Assembly (NCBI GenBank): GCA_040081465.1
Contig: JBEBGL010000012.1
Coordinates: 1-64,000, forward strand
Direction of reading: 5' to 3'
DNA from: UBA668 sp040081465
Lineage (GTDB): Bacteria; Actinomycetota; Acidimicrobiia; Acidimicrobiales; Ilumatobacteraceae
Length of the DNA stretch: 64,000 bases
Made by a program: the position numbers and the translations under genes. A model generated the notes under the pieces. It was not told the origin of the DNA. It made no database searches and saw only the letters and a program-made list of their open reading frames with translations. Position 1 is the first letter of the stretch; the number at the start of each line of letters is the position of its first letter. Below are positions 55,778 to 64,000 of this stretch, piece after piece.

Positions 55778-57178
55778 GTGGGACGAATTGTTTTCGTGGG
55801 TGGCGGATTCGTTGGCCTATGCGCGGCGACGATGTTGGCCAACGACGGCCACGAGGTCACGGTTCTCGAACGCGATCCCACGCCACCGCCGCCACCTGAC
55901 ACCGCTTGGGGCGACTGGGAACGGCGCGGGGTCAATCAGTTTCGGTTGATGCATTTCTTGCTCCCAAAGTTTCGGCAGGTTGCCGACGTTGAACTTCCAG
56001 GTCTGACCGACGCGATGGTTGCTGCTGGCGCATTGCGAATGAACCCGCTGGTCGGAATCCCCGACGAGATCACAGGTGGCTGGCGCGAAGGCGACGAACG
56101 CTTTGAATCGGTCACAGCTCGGCGACCGGTCGGCGAATCTGTAGTGGCAGCTTTCGCGACGAGTACCGCTGGAGTGACTATTCGCCGCGGAGTCGTTGTC
56201 GCTGGCCTGCTGACGAAGGTCGGGCCTGACGGCATCGTTCATGTCGAAGGCGTGCGCACCGACGGTGGCGACGACATCAATGCCGATCTCGTCGTCGACG
56301 CAAGTGGCCGCCGTTCGCCAGTTGCGGGATGGTTGCGTGAAGCCGGATCACCTGGTCCCGAGGAAGTGATCGAGGACTCGGGGTTTGTTTACTACGGCCG
56401 CCACTTTCGTTCGGCCGATGGCTCGATACCACCGCTATTCGGTGGGCTGCTGCAGCCTTACGGTTCGATCTCGGTGCTCGCGCTGCCAGCAGACAGCGGC
56501 ACCTGGGGGATCGGCTTCACCACCAGTTCGAAGGATGCTGCATTGCGGGCGTTAAGTGATGTCGACTATTGGGAGCGCGTCATGCGCGCCTTTCCACTCG
56601 TCGCGCACTGGATCGACGCCGAGCCGATGACCGACGTGCAAGTGATGGCCAAGATTGAAGATCGACAGCGAACCTACGTAGTGAACGGCACACCGGTGGC
56701 GACGGGGCTCGTGCCGCTCTCCGATTCTTGGGCGTGCACCAATCCATCACTCGGGCGCGGCATATCGATAGGCATGATGCATGCCGGTGCGCTGCGGTCG
56801 GTCTTACGTGAGGTTCCGCTTACCGATCATCGTGCGCTCGCGGTGCGATTCGGTGAGATGACCGAGCAACAAGTCGAGCCATTGTTTGCGGACACGCTGA
56901 ACTTCGATCGCCACCGCCTGGCAGAAATCGAAGCAGTCATCGCCGGCGAGGTCTACACCACCGACGATCCTGCTTGGAATCTTGGCAATGCATTGGCCAA
57001 CTCGGTAATGCACGACCCCGACTGTCTGCGCGGTTTCCTGGACGTGGTCTCGGTGCTCGACAGAGGCATGAACGTTCTGTCTCGCCCGGGACTCGCCGAC
57101 AAGGCGATTGCTCTCGCCGATGCAACACCACTGCCCGGCCCTGACCGTGCTGAACTTCTCGCCCTTGTCGGCGCCTGA
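55778..57178 (+). CDS. FAD-dependent monooxygenase/oxidoreductase
   Basis: 466 aa from GTG 55778 (AAAGGGG upstream). N-terminal FAD motif IVFVGGGFVGLCAATMLANDGHEVTVLERD in pattern (GxGxxG), a second motif LVVDASGRRSPVAGWLREAG in the middle, and the FAD ribityl region CTNPSLGRGISIGMMHA. The class A flavin-hydroxylase type fold fits best; substrate unknown. First of three genes lying between dciA and gyrB that are absent from the standard origin order. Next gene is an epoxide-hydrolase-like alpha/beta-hydrolase. Confidence 0.87.
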   Translation: MGRIVFVGGGFVGLCAATMLANDGHEVTVLERDPTPPPPPDTAWGDWERRGVNQFRLMHFLLPKFRQVADVELPGLTDAMVAAGALRMNPLVGIPDEITGGWREGDERFESVTARRPVGESVVAAFATSTAGVTIRRGVVVAGLLTKVGPDGIVHVEGVRTDGGDDINADLVVDASGRRSPVAGWLREAGSPGPEEVIEDSGFVYYGRHFRSADGSIPPLFGGLLQPYGSISVLALPADSGTWGIGFTTSSKDAALRALSDVDYWERVMRAFPLVAHWIDAEPMTDVQVMAKIEDRQRTYVVNGTPVATGLVPLSDSWACTNPSLGRGISIGMMHAGALRSVLREVPLTDHRALAVRFGEMTEQQVEPLFADTLNFDRHRLAEIEAVIAGEVYTTDDPAWNLGNALANSVMHDPDCLRGFLDVVSVLDRGMNVLSRPGLADKAIALADATPLPGPDRAELLALVGA

Positions 57179-57193
57179 GCAAAAGGACAAAGC

Positions 57194-58027
57194 ATGAGTG
57201 CCATCAAGCAAGTCGTACTTGGGGATCTCACGTTTGCCGTGCAAGATGAAGGCGACGGTCCAGCCGTCATGCTGTTGCACGGCTTCCCCGACTCGCACAA
57301 CCTGTGGCGTCACCAAGTGCCAGCACTCGTTGCCGCGGGTTACCGCGTCATCGCACCCGACCTGCGCGGGTTTGGCGACTCGTCGAAGCCAACGGGTGTC
57401 GAGAACTATGGCATTCTCAACCTGGTGGGTGATGTACTTGGCATCCTTGATTCAGCAGGTGTGCAACGCGCACACGTGGTCGGCCACGATTGGGGCTCGG
57501 CGTTGGCGTGGGTAACAGCCGCGTTTGCCCCGGACCGCGTCGACCATCTCGTAGCTATGTCGGTGGGCCACCCGTTGGCGTTTTCCAGTGTGGGTTTCGC
57601 GCAGCGCGAGAAGTCTTGGTACATTCTGCTGTTCCAGTTCGAAGAGATTGCCGAGCAGTGGTTGTCGGCAGACGACTTCGCCAACTTTCGAGCCTGGTCG
57701 TCGCACCCCGACATCGAGCAAGTCGTGGCAAATCTCGCTCGGCCAGGCGCGCTAACAGCAGCGTTGAACGTGTACCGAGCCAACGTTCACCCACGTACGT
57801 GGGTGCAGCCACCGTTGGCGTTTCCGCAGGTTCAAGCAAACACCATGGGCGTGTGGAGTTCTGACGACTTCGCGCTCGCTGAAGCGGGTATGACCAGTTC
57901 AAATCGTTTCGTCGACGGGTCGTGGCGCTACGAACGGATCGAGGGTGCCGGGCACTGGATGCAACTTGAAGCAGCCGACAAACTAAACGCACTGCTACTC
58001 GATTTCCTGCCGAAAGCGTCGAGATGA
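57194..58027 (+). CDS. Alpha/beta-hydrolase, epoxide-hydrolase/haloalkane-dehalogenase-like
   Basis: 277 aa. Oxyanion motif LLHGFPDSHNLWRHQ, nucleophile elbow VVGHDWGSALAW (Asp nucleophile), cap domain in the middle, and catalytic His in IEGAGHWMQLEA; the acid lies probably near MGVWSSDDFALAE. The Asp nucleophile and HGFPD support epoxide hydrolase rather than esterase. The neighbouring monooxygenase could make the epoxide it opens (inference). Stop overlaps the next gene as ATGA. Confidence 0.87.
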   Translation: MSAIKQVVLGDLTFAVQDEGDGPAVMLLHGFPDSHNLWRHQVPALVAAGYRVIAPDLRGFGDSSKPTGVENYGILNLVGDVLGILDSAGVQRAHVVGHDWGSALAWVTAAFAPDRVDHLVAMSVGHPLAFSSVGFAQREKSWYILLFQFEEIAEQWLSADDFANFRAWSSHPDIEQVVANLARPGALTAALNVYRANVHPRTWVQPPLAFPQVQANTMGVWSSDDFALAEAGMTSSNRFVDGSWRYERIEGAGHWMQLEAADKLNALLLDFLPKASR

Positions 58028-59274
58028 ACCGCCGTCGGCAGGGTCTCTACTGCGTCGTTGCCGGTATCACTCTGGTTGGCGCGTGTGGTGGTCGGGCATC
58101 GAACAAGGCTGACACCGACGCGGTCGTATCTACGACAGCGTCCGTCGAAACCGATCAGTCGACGACCGCGCCCGCGGCGGGGGCGTATGAGTCGGTCATC
58201 ACCGACGCGACCGTCGACAACCCAGACTTCGATGACTTCGAGTCACAGATCACGGGCTTGATCAGAAAGTCCGGGTTACCCGGTGCGTCGTTACTCGTCG
58301 TGCAGCACGGCGTCGTGATCGAACAAGAAGCGTGGCTCGAATACACGCTCGACACCATCGTGATGATTGCCTCGGCAAGCAAGTGGCTAACGGCGGCAAC
58401 GATCATGACGCTTGTCGACGAAGGGCTGATCGAACTCGATGAACCGATCTCGACGTATGTTGCGGAGGCTGCGGGCACGCGAGCCGGCGACATCACAATG
58501 CGACAATTGTTGTCGTTCACTTCGGGGCTGGTTGCCGACGAGTCGGTGCCATGCACCTCAGACACGACGGTTACGTTGCGGGACTGCGCTATTGAGCTTG
58601 CGTCGATGCCACTCGTTCACGCACCAGGCGCTGTGTTTCGATATGGAGGCCAGCACATGTTGGTGGCCGCGGCGGTCGCCGAAACAGTTACCGGAGTTCC
58701 GTTCGCCGATCTCTTCCGCCAACGAATCGCCGAACCATTGGGCATGAACCAGACGTACTTCTTGCAGGTCGGCAGCGCTGTCTACGTCGACGTGACCCAC
58801 ACGAATCCCGCTGGCGGTGCCGTTTCGTCGCTGGGCGACTACGGCCGCTTTCTCGAGATGATCATGCACGACGGTGTCGCACCCGATGGGACGCAGCTTC
58901 TGTCGTCAGCGACAATCGCCGAGATGCAGGCAAACCAAATCGCCAGCGCGCGCTATGGCACCGCTGCGCCATTTCGTATCGCCGACGAATCCCCGTACGG
59001 GCTTGGTGAATGGCTCGACTGGACCTACCCCGATGGATCGGCGATGGTGCTGTCGAGCGATGGCGCGTTCGGGTTCCGACCATGGATCGACAAGCAGAAC
59101 GACCTGTTCGGCGTGTACCTAGTTCGCGACGACGGTTCGGCCGCGGTCGATGGAAACCCGACACCCGATGACGACGATTCCGCCCAGGTGTACGTGAGCG
59201 GAAACTGGATTTTTGAGCTCGTCGCGGAGGCGGTCGGCGGTCCTTTGCCGCGTGTGAAGTATCCGAACAACTGA
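58024..59274 (+). CDS. Beta-lactamase/penicillin-binding-protein-fold serine hydrolase lipoprotein
   Basis: 416 aa, start overlapping the previous stop (ATGA). Signal peptide with lipobox TLVGAC (Cys about 21), Thr/Ala/Ser linker, then a class C beta-lactamase/DD-peptidase fold: SxxK in MIASASKWLTAATI, tyrosine motif in FRYGGQHMLVAAAV (YGG in place of YxN), later SSDGAFGFRPWID near the third motif. Probable exported esterase or peptidase. Coupled to the hydrolase. Confidence 0.87.
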   Translation: MNRRRQGLYCVVAGITLVGACGGRASNKADTDAVVSTTASVETDQSTTAPAAGAYESVITDATVDNPDFDDFESQITGLIRKSGLPGASLLVVQHGVVIEQEAWLEYTLDTIVMIASASKWLTAATIMTLVDEGLIELDEPISTYVAEAAGTRAGDITMRQLLSFTSGLVADESVPCTSDTTVTLRDCAIELASMPLVHAPGAVFRYGGQHMLVAAAVAETVTGVPFADLFRQRIAEPLGMNQTYFLQVGSAVYVDVTHTNPAGGAVSSLGDYGRFLEMIMHDGVAPDGTQLLSSATIAEMQANQIASARYGTAAPFRIADESPYGLGEWLDWTYPDGSAMVLSSDGAFGFRPWIDKQNDLFGVYLVRDDGSAAVDGNPTPDDDDSAQVYVSGNWIFELVAEAVGGPLPRVKYPNN

Positions 59275-59438
59275 CGCGCGAAAGCAGTGCGAAAGCGCTC
59301 GAAAACGCACCTCTAAACGACACCCCTCAGCTAGGCTGTAGCTGCGTCGCGACGGTGGCTGCCGGGCAGGGTGCCAGCTCTTCGTCGCCTATAAAATCGC
59401 AGGTCACGGCCTGTTTTCTCCGAGCGAACGAGGTAAGA

Positions 59439-61397
59439 GTGCCGTCAAAGCAAAAGCAGCCCAGCACCGACTACGGCGCGAAAGATATTCAGGTTTTGGA
59501 GGGGCTCGATCCGGTCCGAAAGCGGCCCGGAATGTACATCGGTTCGACCGGTTTGGCGGGTCTCCATCACCTGATTTGGGAGGTCGTCGACAACGCAGTC
59601 GATGAAGCGATGGCGGGCTTCTGCACACGCATCAATGTCACGCTCTTGGCCGATGGCGGTTGCCGCGTTGAAGACAACGGGCGCGGTATTCCGGTCGATC
59701 CGTATCCCACCGGTCCACACAAGGGCAAGAGCGCGACCGAGGTTGTGCTCACCGTGTTGCATGCCGGCGGCAAGTTCGGCGGCGACGGCTACAAGGTCTC
59801 TGGTGGATTGCACGGCGTTGGTGTCAGCGTCGTCAACGCGCTCAGCGAGCGACTTCTGGTCGAGATCGACAAGAACGGCAGTCGCTATCAGCAGGAATAC
59901 GCCAAGGGCGGCAAGCCGCAGGGCAAGCTCGCAAAGGTTGGTCCCACCTCGGCGCGCGGCCGCAAGAGTGGCAGCACCGTCACGTTCTGGCCAGACCCGA
60001 CGGTGTTCATAGCCGAAGGCACCGAGTTCGTTGCGCGCACCGTGCTCGAACGCCTGCAGACGATGGCGTTCCTCAACAAGGGCCTCGAGATCGTCTTCAA
60101 GGATCTGCGCCCCGAGAAAGAGCAAGAAGTCACCTACCAATATCGCGGTGGCATCGTCGACTTCGTCAAGCATCTCAACGGGTCCAAGGAAGCACTGTTC
60201 AGCAAGGTTGCCCACTACGAAGAGGAAGACGACGACGGTGGGCAAACGCTCGACATCGCGATCCAGTGGAACACCGGTTACTACGAAGGCATCCACGGCT
60301 ACGCGAACGGCATCTCCACCATCGAAGGTGGCATGCACGTCGAGGGTTTCAAGACTGCTCTCACCAGCGTGGTCAACAAGTACGCGCGCTCGAAGAACCT
60401 GCTGAAAGAGAAGGAAGACAACCTTCTCGGCGAAGACATTCGCGAGGGCATCACCGCGATCATCTCGGTGAAGCTGCGCGATCCGCAGTTCGAAGGTCAG
60501 ACGAAAGCCAAGTTGGGCAACGTGCCGATGCGCAGTTTCGTGCAGAAGGCAACCAACGAGCGCCTCGCCGAATGGCTGGAAGAGAACCCAACCGAGGCCA
60601 ACAAATTGGTCAAGAAGGGCCTCGCAGCGGCGCAAGCGCGCGTTGCTGCCAAGAACGCACGCAACGCGATTCGGCGCAAAACTGCACTCGCTGGCGCGGG
60701 CATGCCCGACAAGCTCAAGGACTGCAGTAGCGGCAACCCGGACGAGAGCGAACTGTTCATCGTCGAAGGCGACTCGGCTGGCGGTTCCGCGCTCAACGCA
60801 CGCGATCCACGCACGCAGGCGTTGCTGCCCATTCGCGGCAAGATCCTCAACGTCGAGCGCGCTCGCCTCGACAAGATGCTGAAGAACAACGAGATCCAGG
60901 CGCTGATTACAGCGATTGGTGGCGGCGTCGGCGAAGAATTCGATGCCAGCAAGGCTCGCTATCACAAGGTGATCATCCTTTGCGACGCCGATGTCGATGG
61001 CAGCCACATTCGAACCTTGCTGCTCACGTTCTTCTTCCGCCAGATGCGCGAGCTCGTGAAGGCCGGCTTCGTCTACATCGCACAGCCGCCGTTGTTCTCC
61101 ACGCTGGTTGGCAAAGAGAAGGTCTACCTAAAGGACGAGCACGCGAAGAACGTGTTCCTCGAGATCAACCCAAATCACAAGAACGACTTCAACCGCCTGA
61201 AGGGTCTCGGCGAAATGGACTGGCAAGAGCTGAAGCCGACCACGATGGATCTCAGCACCCGCACCCTGTTGCGCATCACCGTCGCCGACGCGGCGCTGGC
61301 CGACGACATCACCAGCACGCTGATGGGCGACGACGTCGATCTCCGCAAGCAATTCATCACCACCAACGCCCGCGACGTACGGAATCTGGACTTCTGA
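59439..61397 (+). CDS. gyrB: DNA gyrase subunit B
   Basis: 652 aa from GTG 59439. GHKL ATPase (IQVLEGLDPVRKRPGMYIGST in pattern, EVVDNAVDEAMAG, EDNGRGIPVDP, GGLHGVGVSVVNALS), transducer, and TOPRIM with LFIVEGDSAGGSAL and LCDADVDGSHIRTLLLTFFFR in pattern; ends NARDVRNLDF. ATP-driven supercoiling with GyrA, which starts one base after the stop. No intein. Confidence 0.98.
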   Translation: MPSKQKQPSTDYGAKDIQVLEGLDPVRKRPGMYIGSTGLAGLHHLIWEVVDNAVDEAMAGFCTRINVTLLADGGCRVEDNGRGIPVDPYPTGPHKGKSATEVVLTVLHAGGKFGGDGYKVSGGLHGVGVSVVNALSERLLVEIDKNGSRYQQEYAKGGKPQGKLAKVGPTSARGRKSGSTVTFWPDPTVFIAEGTEFVARTVLERLQTMAFLNKGLEIVFKDLRPEKEQEVTYQYRGGIVDFVKHLNGSKEALFSKVAHYEEEDDDGGQTLDIAIQWNTGYYEGIHGYANGISTIEGGMHVEGFKTALTSVVNKYARSKNLLKEKEDNLLGEDIREGITAIISVKLRDPQFEGQTKAKLGNVPMRSFVQKATNERLAEWLEENPTEANKLVKKGLAAAQARVAAKNARNAIRRKTALAGAGMPDKLKDCSSGNPDESELFIVEGDSAGGSALNARDPRTQALLPIRGKILNVERARLDKMLKNNEIQALITAIGGGVGEEFDASKARYHKVIILCDADVDGSHIRTLLLTFFFRQMRELVKAGFVYIAQPPLFSTLVGKEKVYLKDEHAKNVFLEINPNHKNDFNRLKGLGEMDWQELKPTTMDLSTRTLLRITVADAALADDITSTLMGDDVDLRKQFITTNARDVRNLDF

Positions 61398-61398
61398 C

Positions 61399-63885
61399 AT
61401 GGCAAAGAAAGCTGCACCACCACCTCCACCGCCCGACGAACCACCCGCAGCGGGCGGGCCAGGTAACGACGAAGTCGAGCCCATTCAACTGCAGGACGAG
61501 ATGGAGCGCAGCTTCCTCGACTACGCGATGTCGGTCATCATGTCGCGCGCGCTTCCCGACGTGCGCGACGGGCTCAAGCCTGTGCACCGCCGCATCATCT
61601 GGGACATGGACCAACAGGGCTTCCGGCCGAACCGCGCGCACGTCAAGTCGGCGCGCGTCACTGGCGACACCATGGCCAAGTATCACCCGCATGGCAACAG
61701 CGCGATCTACGACGCCCTCGTGCGTATGGCGCAGCCGTTCAGTCTTCGGCACCCACTGATCGATTTCCACGGAAACTATGGAAGCCCAGATTTTGGCGCG
61801 GCTGCAGAGAGATACACCGAGTGTCGTTTGCACCCGTTGGCGATGCAGATGTTGGCCGACATCGACGAAGACACCGTCGACATGTTGCCGAACTACGACA
61901 ACACGACCGAAGAGCCCGCAGTCTTGCCTTCACGCTTTCCGAACCTGCTCGTCAATGGCAGCCAGGGCATCGCGGTGGGTATGGCAACCAGCATTCCGCC
62001 GCACAACCTCGGCGAAGTGATCGATGCAGCGATTCACCTGATCGACAATCCGAACGCAACACCCGACGATCTGATGCAGTTCATCAAGGGCCCCGACTTC
62101 CCGACGGGCGGCACGATCCTCGGTCGCGCAGGCATCATGGACGCGTATCGCACCGGTCGCGGCAGCATCAAGATGCGCGCCACCGCCACGATTGAGGAAG
62201 GCAAGCGCGGCCAGATGCACATCCTGGTCACCGAGCTTCCGTACCAGACCAGCTGTAACGCGATTGCGAGTCGTATTCAAGAGTTGGTCGATGCCGGCGA
62301 CCTCGATGGCATCGCCGACGTCAACGATGCATCCGCCGCGGCGAAGACGAACCTGGTCATCACGCTCAAGCGCGACGCCAACGCGAACGTGGTGCTGAAC
62401 AACCTCTTCAAGCTCACGCAACTGCAAACAAGCTTCCCCGTCAACATGGTGGCGTTGGTCGATGGTGTGCCGCGCACACTGAACCTGACGCAGGCGCTCG
62501 AGGGCTACATCCGCCATCAGGTGGATGTCATCACGCGACGTAGCGAGTTCCGCTTGAAGCGCGCCAAGGAGCGCGAGCACAAGCTCGTTGGCCGCATCAA
62601 GGCGCTCGACGTTCTCGACAAGGTGATCGCACTCATTCGCGCCAGCGACGACGCCACCGCCGCGAAGGTCGGCCTGATGAAGGCGCCCTTCAAGTTCAGC
62701 GAGATTCAGGCGATCGACATTCTCGAGATGCGACTGTCGCAGCTCACGCGGCTATCGCGCATCGATCTCGAAACAGAACTCAAAGATGTCAAGGCTCGGA
62801 TCATCGAGTTGCAGAGCATCCTCGACAACCCCAAGAAGTTGCGCGGTGTAATCAAGACCGAGATGACGGCAATCCGCGATGGCTTTGCCACCGATCGCGT
62901 GTGCCCAATCGTTTACGACTCTGGCGAAATGTCGATGACCGACTTGGTCGACGACAAGGAACTGGTCATCGTGATGACCGAAGCGCAATACGTCAAGTCT
63001 GTCTCAGCGGGGTCGTTCAAGGTGCAGGGCCGTGGCGGTCGTGGCGTCAGCGGTGCGAAATTGAAGAGCGACGACATAGTTCGCCACGTCATCTTCACCA
63101 CTGCGCATGCGTACCTGCTGTTCTTCAGCAACCGCGGCAAGGTCTACCGCTTACGCGCACTCGATGTGCCAGAGCGCGAGCGCACAGCCAAGGGCATGCC
63201 GATTGTCAACCTGTTGCCGTTGCAACCGGGCGAGTCGATTCAGGCGATCATCGACACGCGCGACTTTGCCAGCGAGCGCTACTTGTTCTTCGCAACCCGC
63301 AAGGGCATCGTGAAGAAGACCTCGTTCGACGAATACGACAATGGCCGACGCGACGGTCTGATTGCCATCAACCTGCGCAAGGGTGACGAACTGGTGAAGG
63401 TGATCGAAACCAGTGGCACCGACGACATCTTCATGGTGACTCGCAAAGGCATGAACATTCGTTTCAACGAGAAGGCTGTGCGCGCGATGGGTCGCAACGC
63501 CTCCGGCGTGATCGGCATCAAACTGAAGGCCGGCGACGAGGTCGTGTCCGTCGATGTTGCTCGCGCCGACGCAGCGATTCTCATCGTGACGGAATCGGGT
63601 TACGGCAAGCGCACACAACTCGAGCACTTCAATGTGCAGGGCCGCGGTGGCATGGGTGTCATTGGCATCAAGCTCACCGGCAAGAAGGGTCATGTCGTTG
63701 CCGCGTTCATGGTCGGTCTCGACGACGAGATCGTTGCCGTTTCCAGCGGTGGCGTAACTATCCGCATGCCAGTACGCGACATCAGCTCGCAGGGTCGCGC
63801 CGCGACTGGTGTGCGAGTTATGAGCCTCGACAGCGGGCAAACCGTTGCCTCGGTCGCGCCGATCCTCGCTACCGACGAGGAATAA
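61399..63885 (+). CDS. gyrA: DNA gyrase subunit A
   Basis: 828 aa. N-terminal Pro-rich tail, winged-helix/tower domain with SFLDYAMSVIMSRALPDVRDGLKPV in pattern, quinolone-region HPHGNSAIYDALVRMAQPF, active-site Tyr in AAAERYTECRL (about residue 137), and a six-bladed C-terminal domain with the GyrA-box VQGRGGRGVSG. Introduces negative supercoils with GyrB. Confidence 0.98.
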   Translation: MAKKAAPPPPPPDEPPAAGGPGNDEVEPIQLQDEMERSFLDYAMSVIMSRALPDVRDGLKPVHRRIIWDMDQQGFRPNRAHVKSARVTGDTMAKYHPHGNSAIYDALVRMAQPFSLRHPLIDFHGNYGSPDFGAAAERYTECRLHPLAMQMLADIDEDTVDMLPNYDNTTEEPAVLPSRFPNLLVNGSQGIAVGMATSIPPHNLGEVIDAAIHLIDNPNATPDDLMQFIKGPDFPTGGTILGRAGIMDAYRTGRGSIKMRATATIEEGKRGQMHILVTELPYQTSCNAIASRIQELVDAGDLDGIADVNDASAAAKTNLVITLKRDANANVVLNNLFKLTQLQTSFPVNMVALVDGVPRTLNLTQALEGYIRHQVDVITRRSEFRLKRAKEREHKLVGRIKALDVLDKVIALIRASDDATAAKVGLMKAPFKFSEIQAIDILEMRLSQLTRLSRIDLETELKDVKARIIELQSILDNPKKLRGVIKTEMTAIRDGFATDRVCPIVYDSGEMSMTDLVDDKELVIVMTEAQYVKSVSAGSFKVQGRGGRGVSGAKLKSDDIVRHVIFTTAHAYLLFFSNRGKVYRLRALDVPERERTAKGMPIVNLLPLQPGESIQAIIDTRDFASERYLFFATRKGIVKKTSFDEYDNGRRDGLIAINLRKGDELVKVIETSGTDDIFMVTRKGMNIRFNEKAVRAMGRNASGVIGIKLKAGDEVVSVDVARADAAILIVTESGYGKRTQLEHFNVQGRGGMGVIGIKLTGKKGHVVAAFMVGLDDEIVAVSSGGVTIRMPVRDISSQGRAATGVRVMSLDSGQTVASVAPILATDEE

Positions 63886-63945
63886 CCATCGCGCTGATCG
63901 GCGCCATTCGTCCGCTGCCCTAGTCAGGTTTTCGATGGAGCTGTG

Positions 63946-64000
63946 ATGGTCGACGACAAACGTCAGGATCGCGGTCAGGCGATTGTTCTTGTGTTAGCCG
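63946..64000 (+). CDS. Start of a TadE-like/Flp-pilus neighbourhood protein (partial)
   Basis: Opens at ATG 63946 with GGAG five bases upstream; the visible MVDDKRQDRGQAIVLVLA has the RGQAxVLVLA start of TadE-like or secretion-neighbourhood proteins. Runs off the right edge of the window, so the call rests on 18 residues only. Confidence 0.4.
   Translation, partial: MVDDKRQDRGQAIVLVLA

Noticed and set aside
59445..61007. A 520-codon open frame antisense to gyrB
   Set aside because: It mirrors gyrB codon structure in a high-GC gene and has no domain or ribosome binding site; gyrB is certain.
1..64000. CRISPR arrays, insertion sequences, prophage genes, inteins in dnaB/gyrA/gyrB, rRNA operon
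   Set aside because: Looked for; no repeat-spacer pattern, transposase, integrase or intein splice motif found, and these genes have normal length.

Overview
The window is about 60% GC and carries the replication-origin neighbourhood of a high-GC actinobacterium. The order cca / DUF6049 / Ser-Thr kinase / sigM-like ECF sigma / anti-sigma / trxB / trxA / cwlM-like / parB / parA / rsmG / jag / yidC / yidD / rnpA / rpmH / dnaA / dnaN / recF / DUF721 (dciA) / gyrB / gyrA is the actinobacterial oriC synteny. DUF5318, the poly-Thr lipoproteins and overall gene style suggest a deep-branching actinobacterium such as Acidimicrobiia (inference; no 16S gene is present).

Layout. 1-10.5 kb: acidic secreted protein, two-component pair, M14 carboxypeptidase, a lipoprotein, a translationally coupled three-gene operon (APH-fold sugar/amino-sugar kinase, SIS isomerase-like protein, ureohydrolase), a GT1 glycosyltransferase and phosphoglycerate mutase. 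10.4-20.6 kb: a general-stress island with two tandem 56-aa membrane proteins, UspA, cation/proton antiporter, superoxide dismutase, a complete partner-switching cascade (GAF-SpoIIE phosphatase, two STAS proteins, two RsbW-like proteins, SigB/SigF-type sigma), DUF1269, CsbD and ferredoxin. I find ten good and one weaker promoters of the form GTTT-N15-17-GGGWAN in front of genes in this stretch; they look like the local regulon of the encoded sigma factor. 20.7-31.9 kb: cNMP-binding protein, a large membrane Fe-S oxidoreductase, dcd, tRNA-Gly(CCC), HutD, phosphoesterase, then the rpsF-ssb-rpsR-rplI-dnaB operon with DnaA-box-like sites in front of dnaB. 32-46 kb: cca/HDAC-like/GNAT, DUF6049, DegV, a membrane Ser/Thr kinase with a discoidin-like outer domain in the place where MurJ/MviN usually sits, ECF sigma and anti-sigma, thioredoxin system and a CwlM-like pseudo-amidase. 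46-64 kb: chromosome segregation (parAB, two parS), membrane insertion, RNase P protein, L34, dnaA with DnaA-box promoter, oriC, dnaN, recF, dciA, an inserted three-gene cassette (FAD monooxygenase, alpha/beta-hydrolase, beta-lactamase-fold lipoprotein), gyrB, gyrA and the start of a TadE-like gene.

How it works together: the replication and segregation block is standard; the stress island couples environmental sensing (GAF-SpoIIE) through STAS/RsbW partner switching to a sigma factor whose apparent targets (antiporter, SOD, Usp, CsbD, DUF1269) lie next to it; the kinase/CwlM/DUF6049/sigM block probably regulates cell-wall synthesis. Genes are densely packed, often with 4-nt stop/start overlaps (ATGA, GTGA, TTGA); two conserved genes (yidD, cwlM-like) have only a CTG at such an overlap. 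No CRISPR array, insertion sequence, prophage or rRNA gene was seen. No gene-free stretch exceeds 300 bases.
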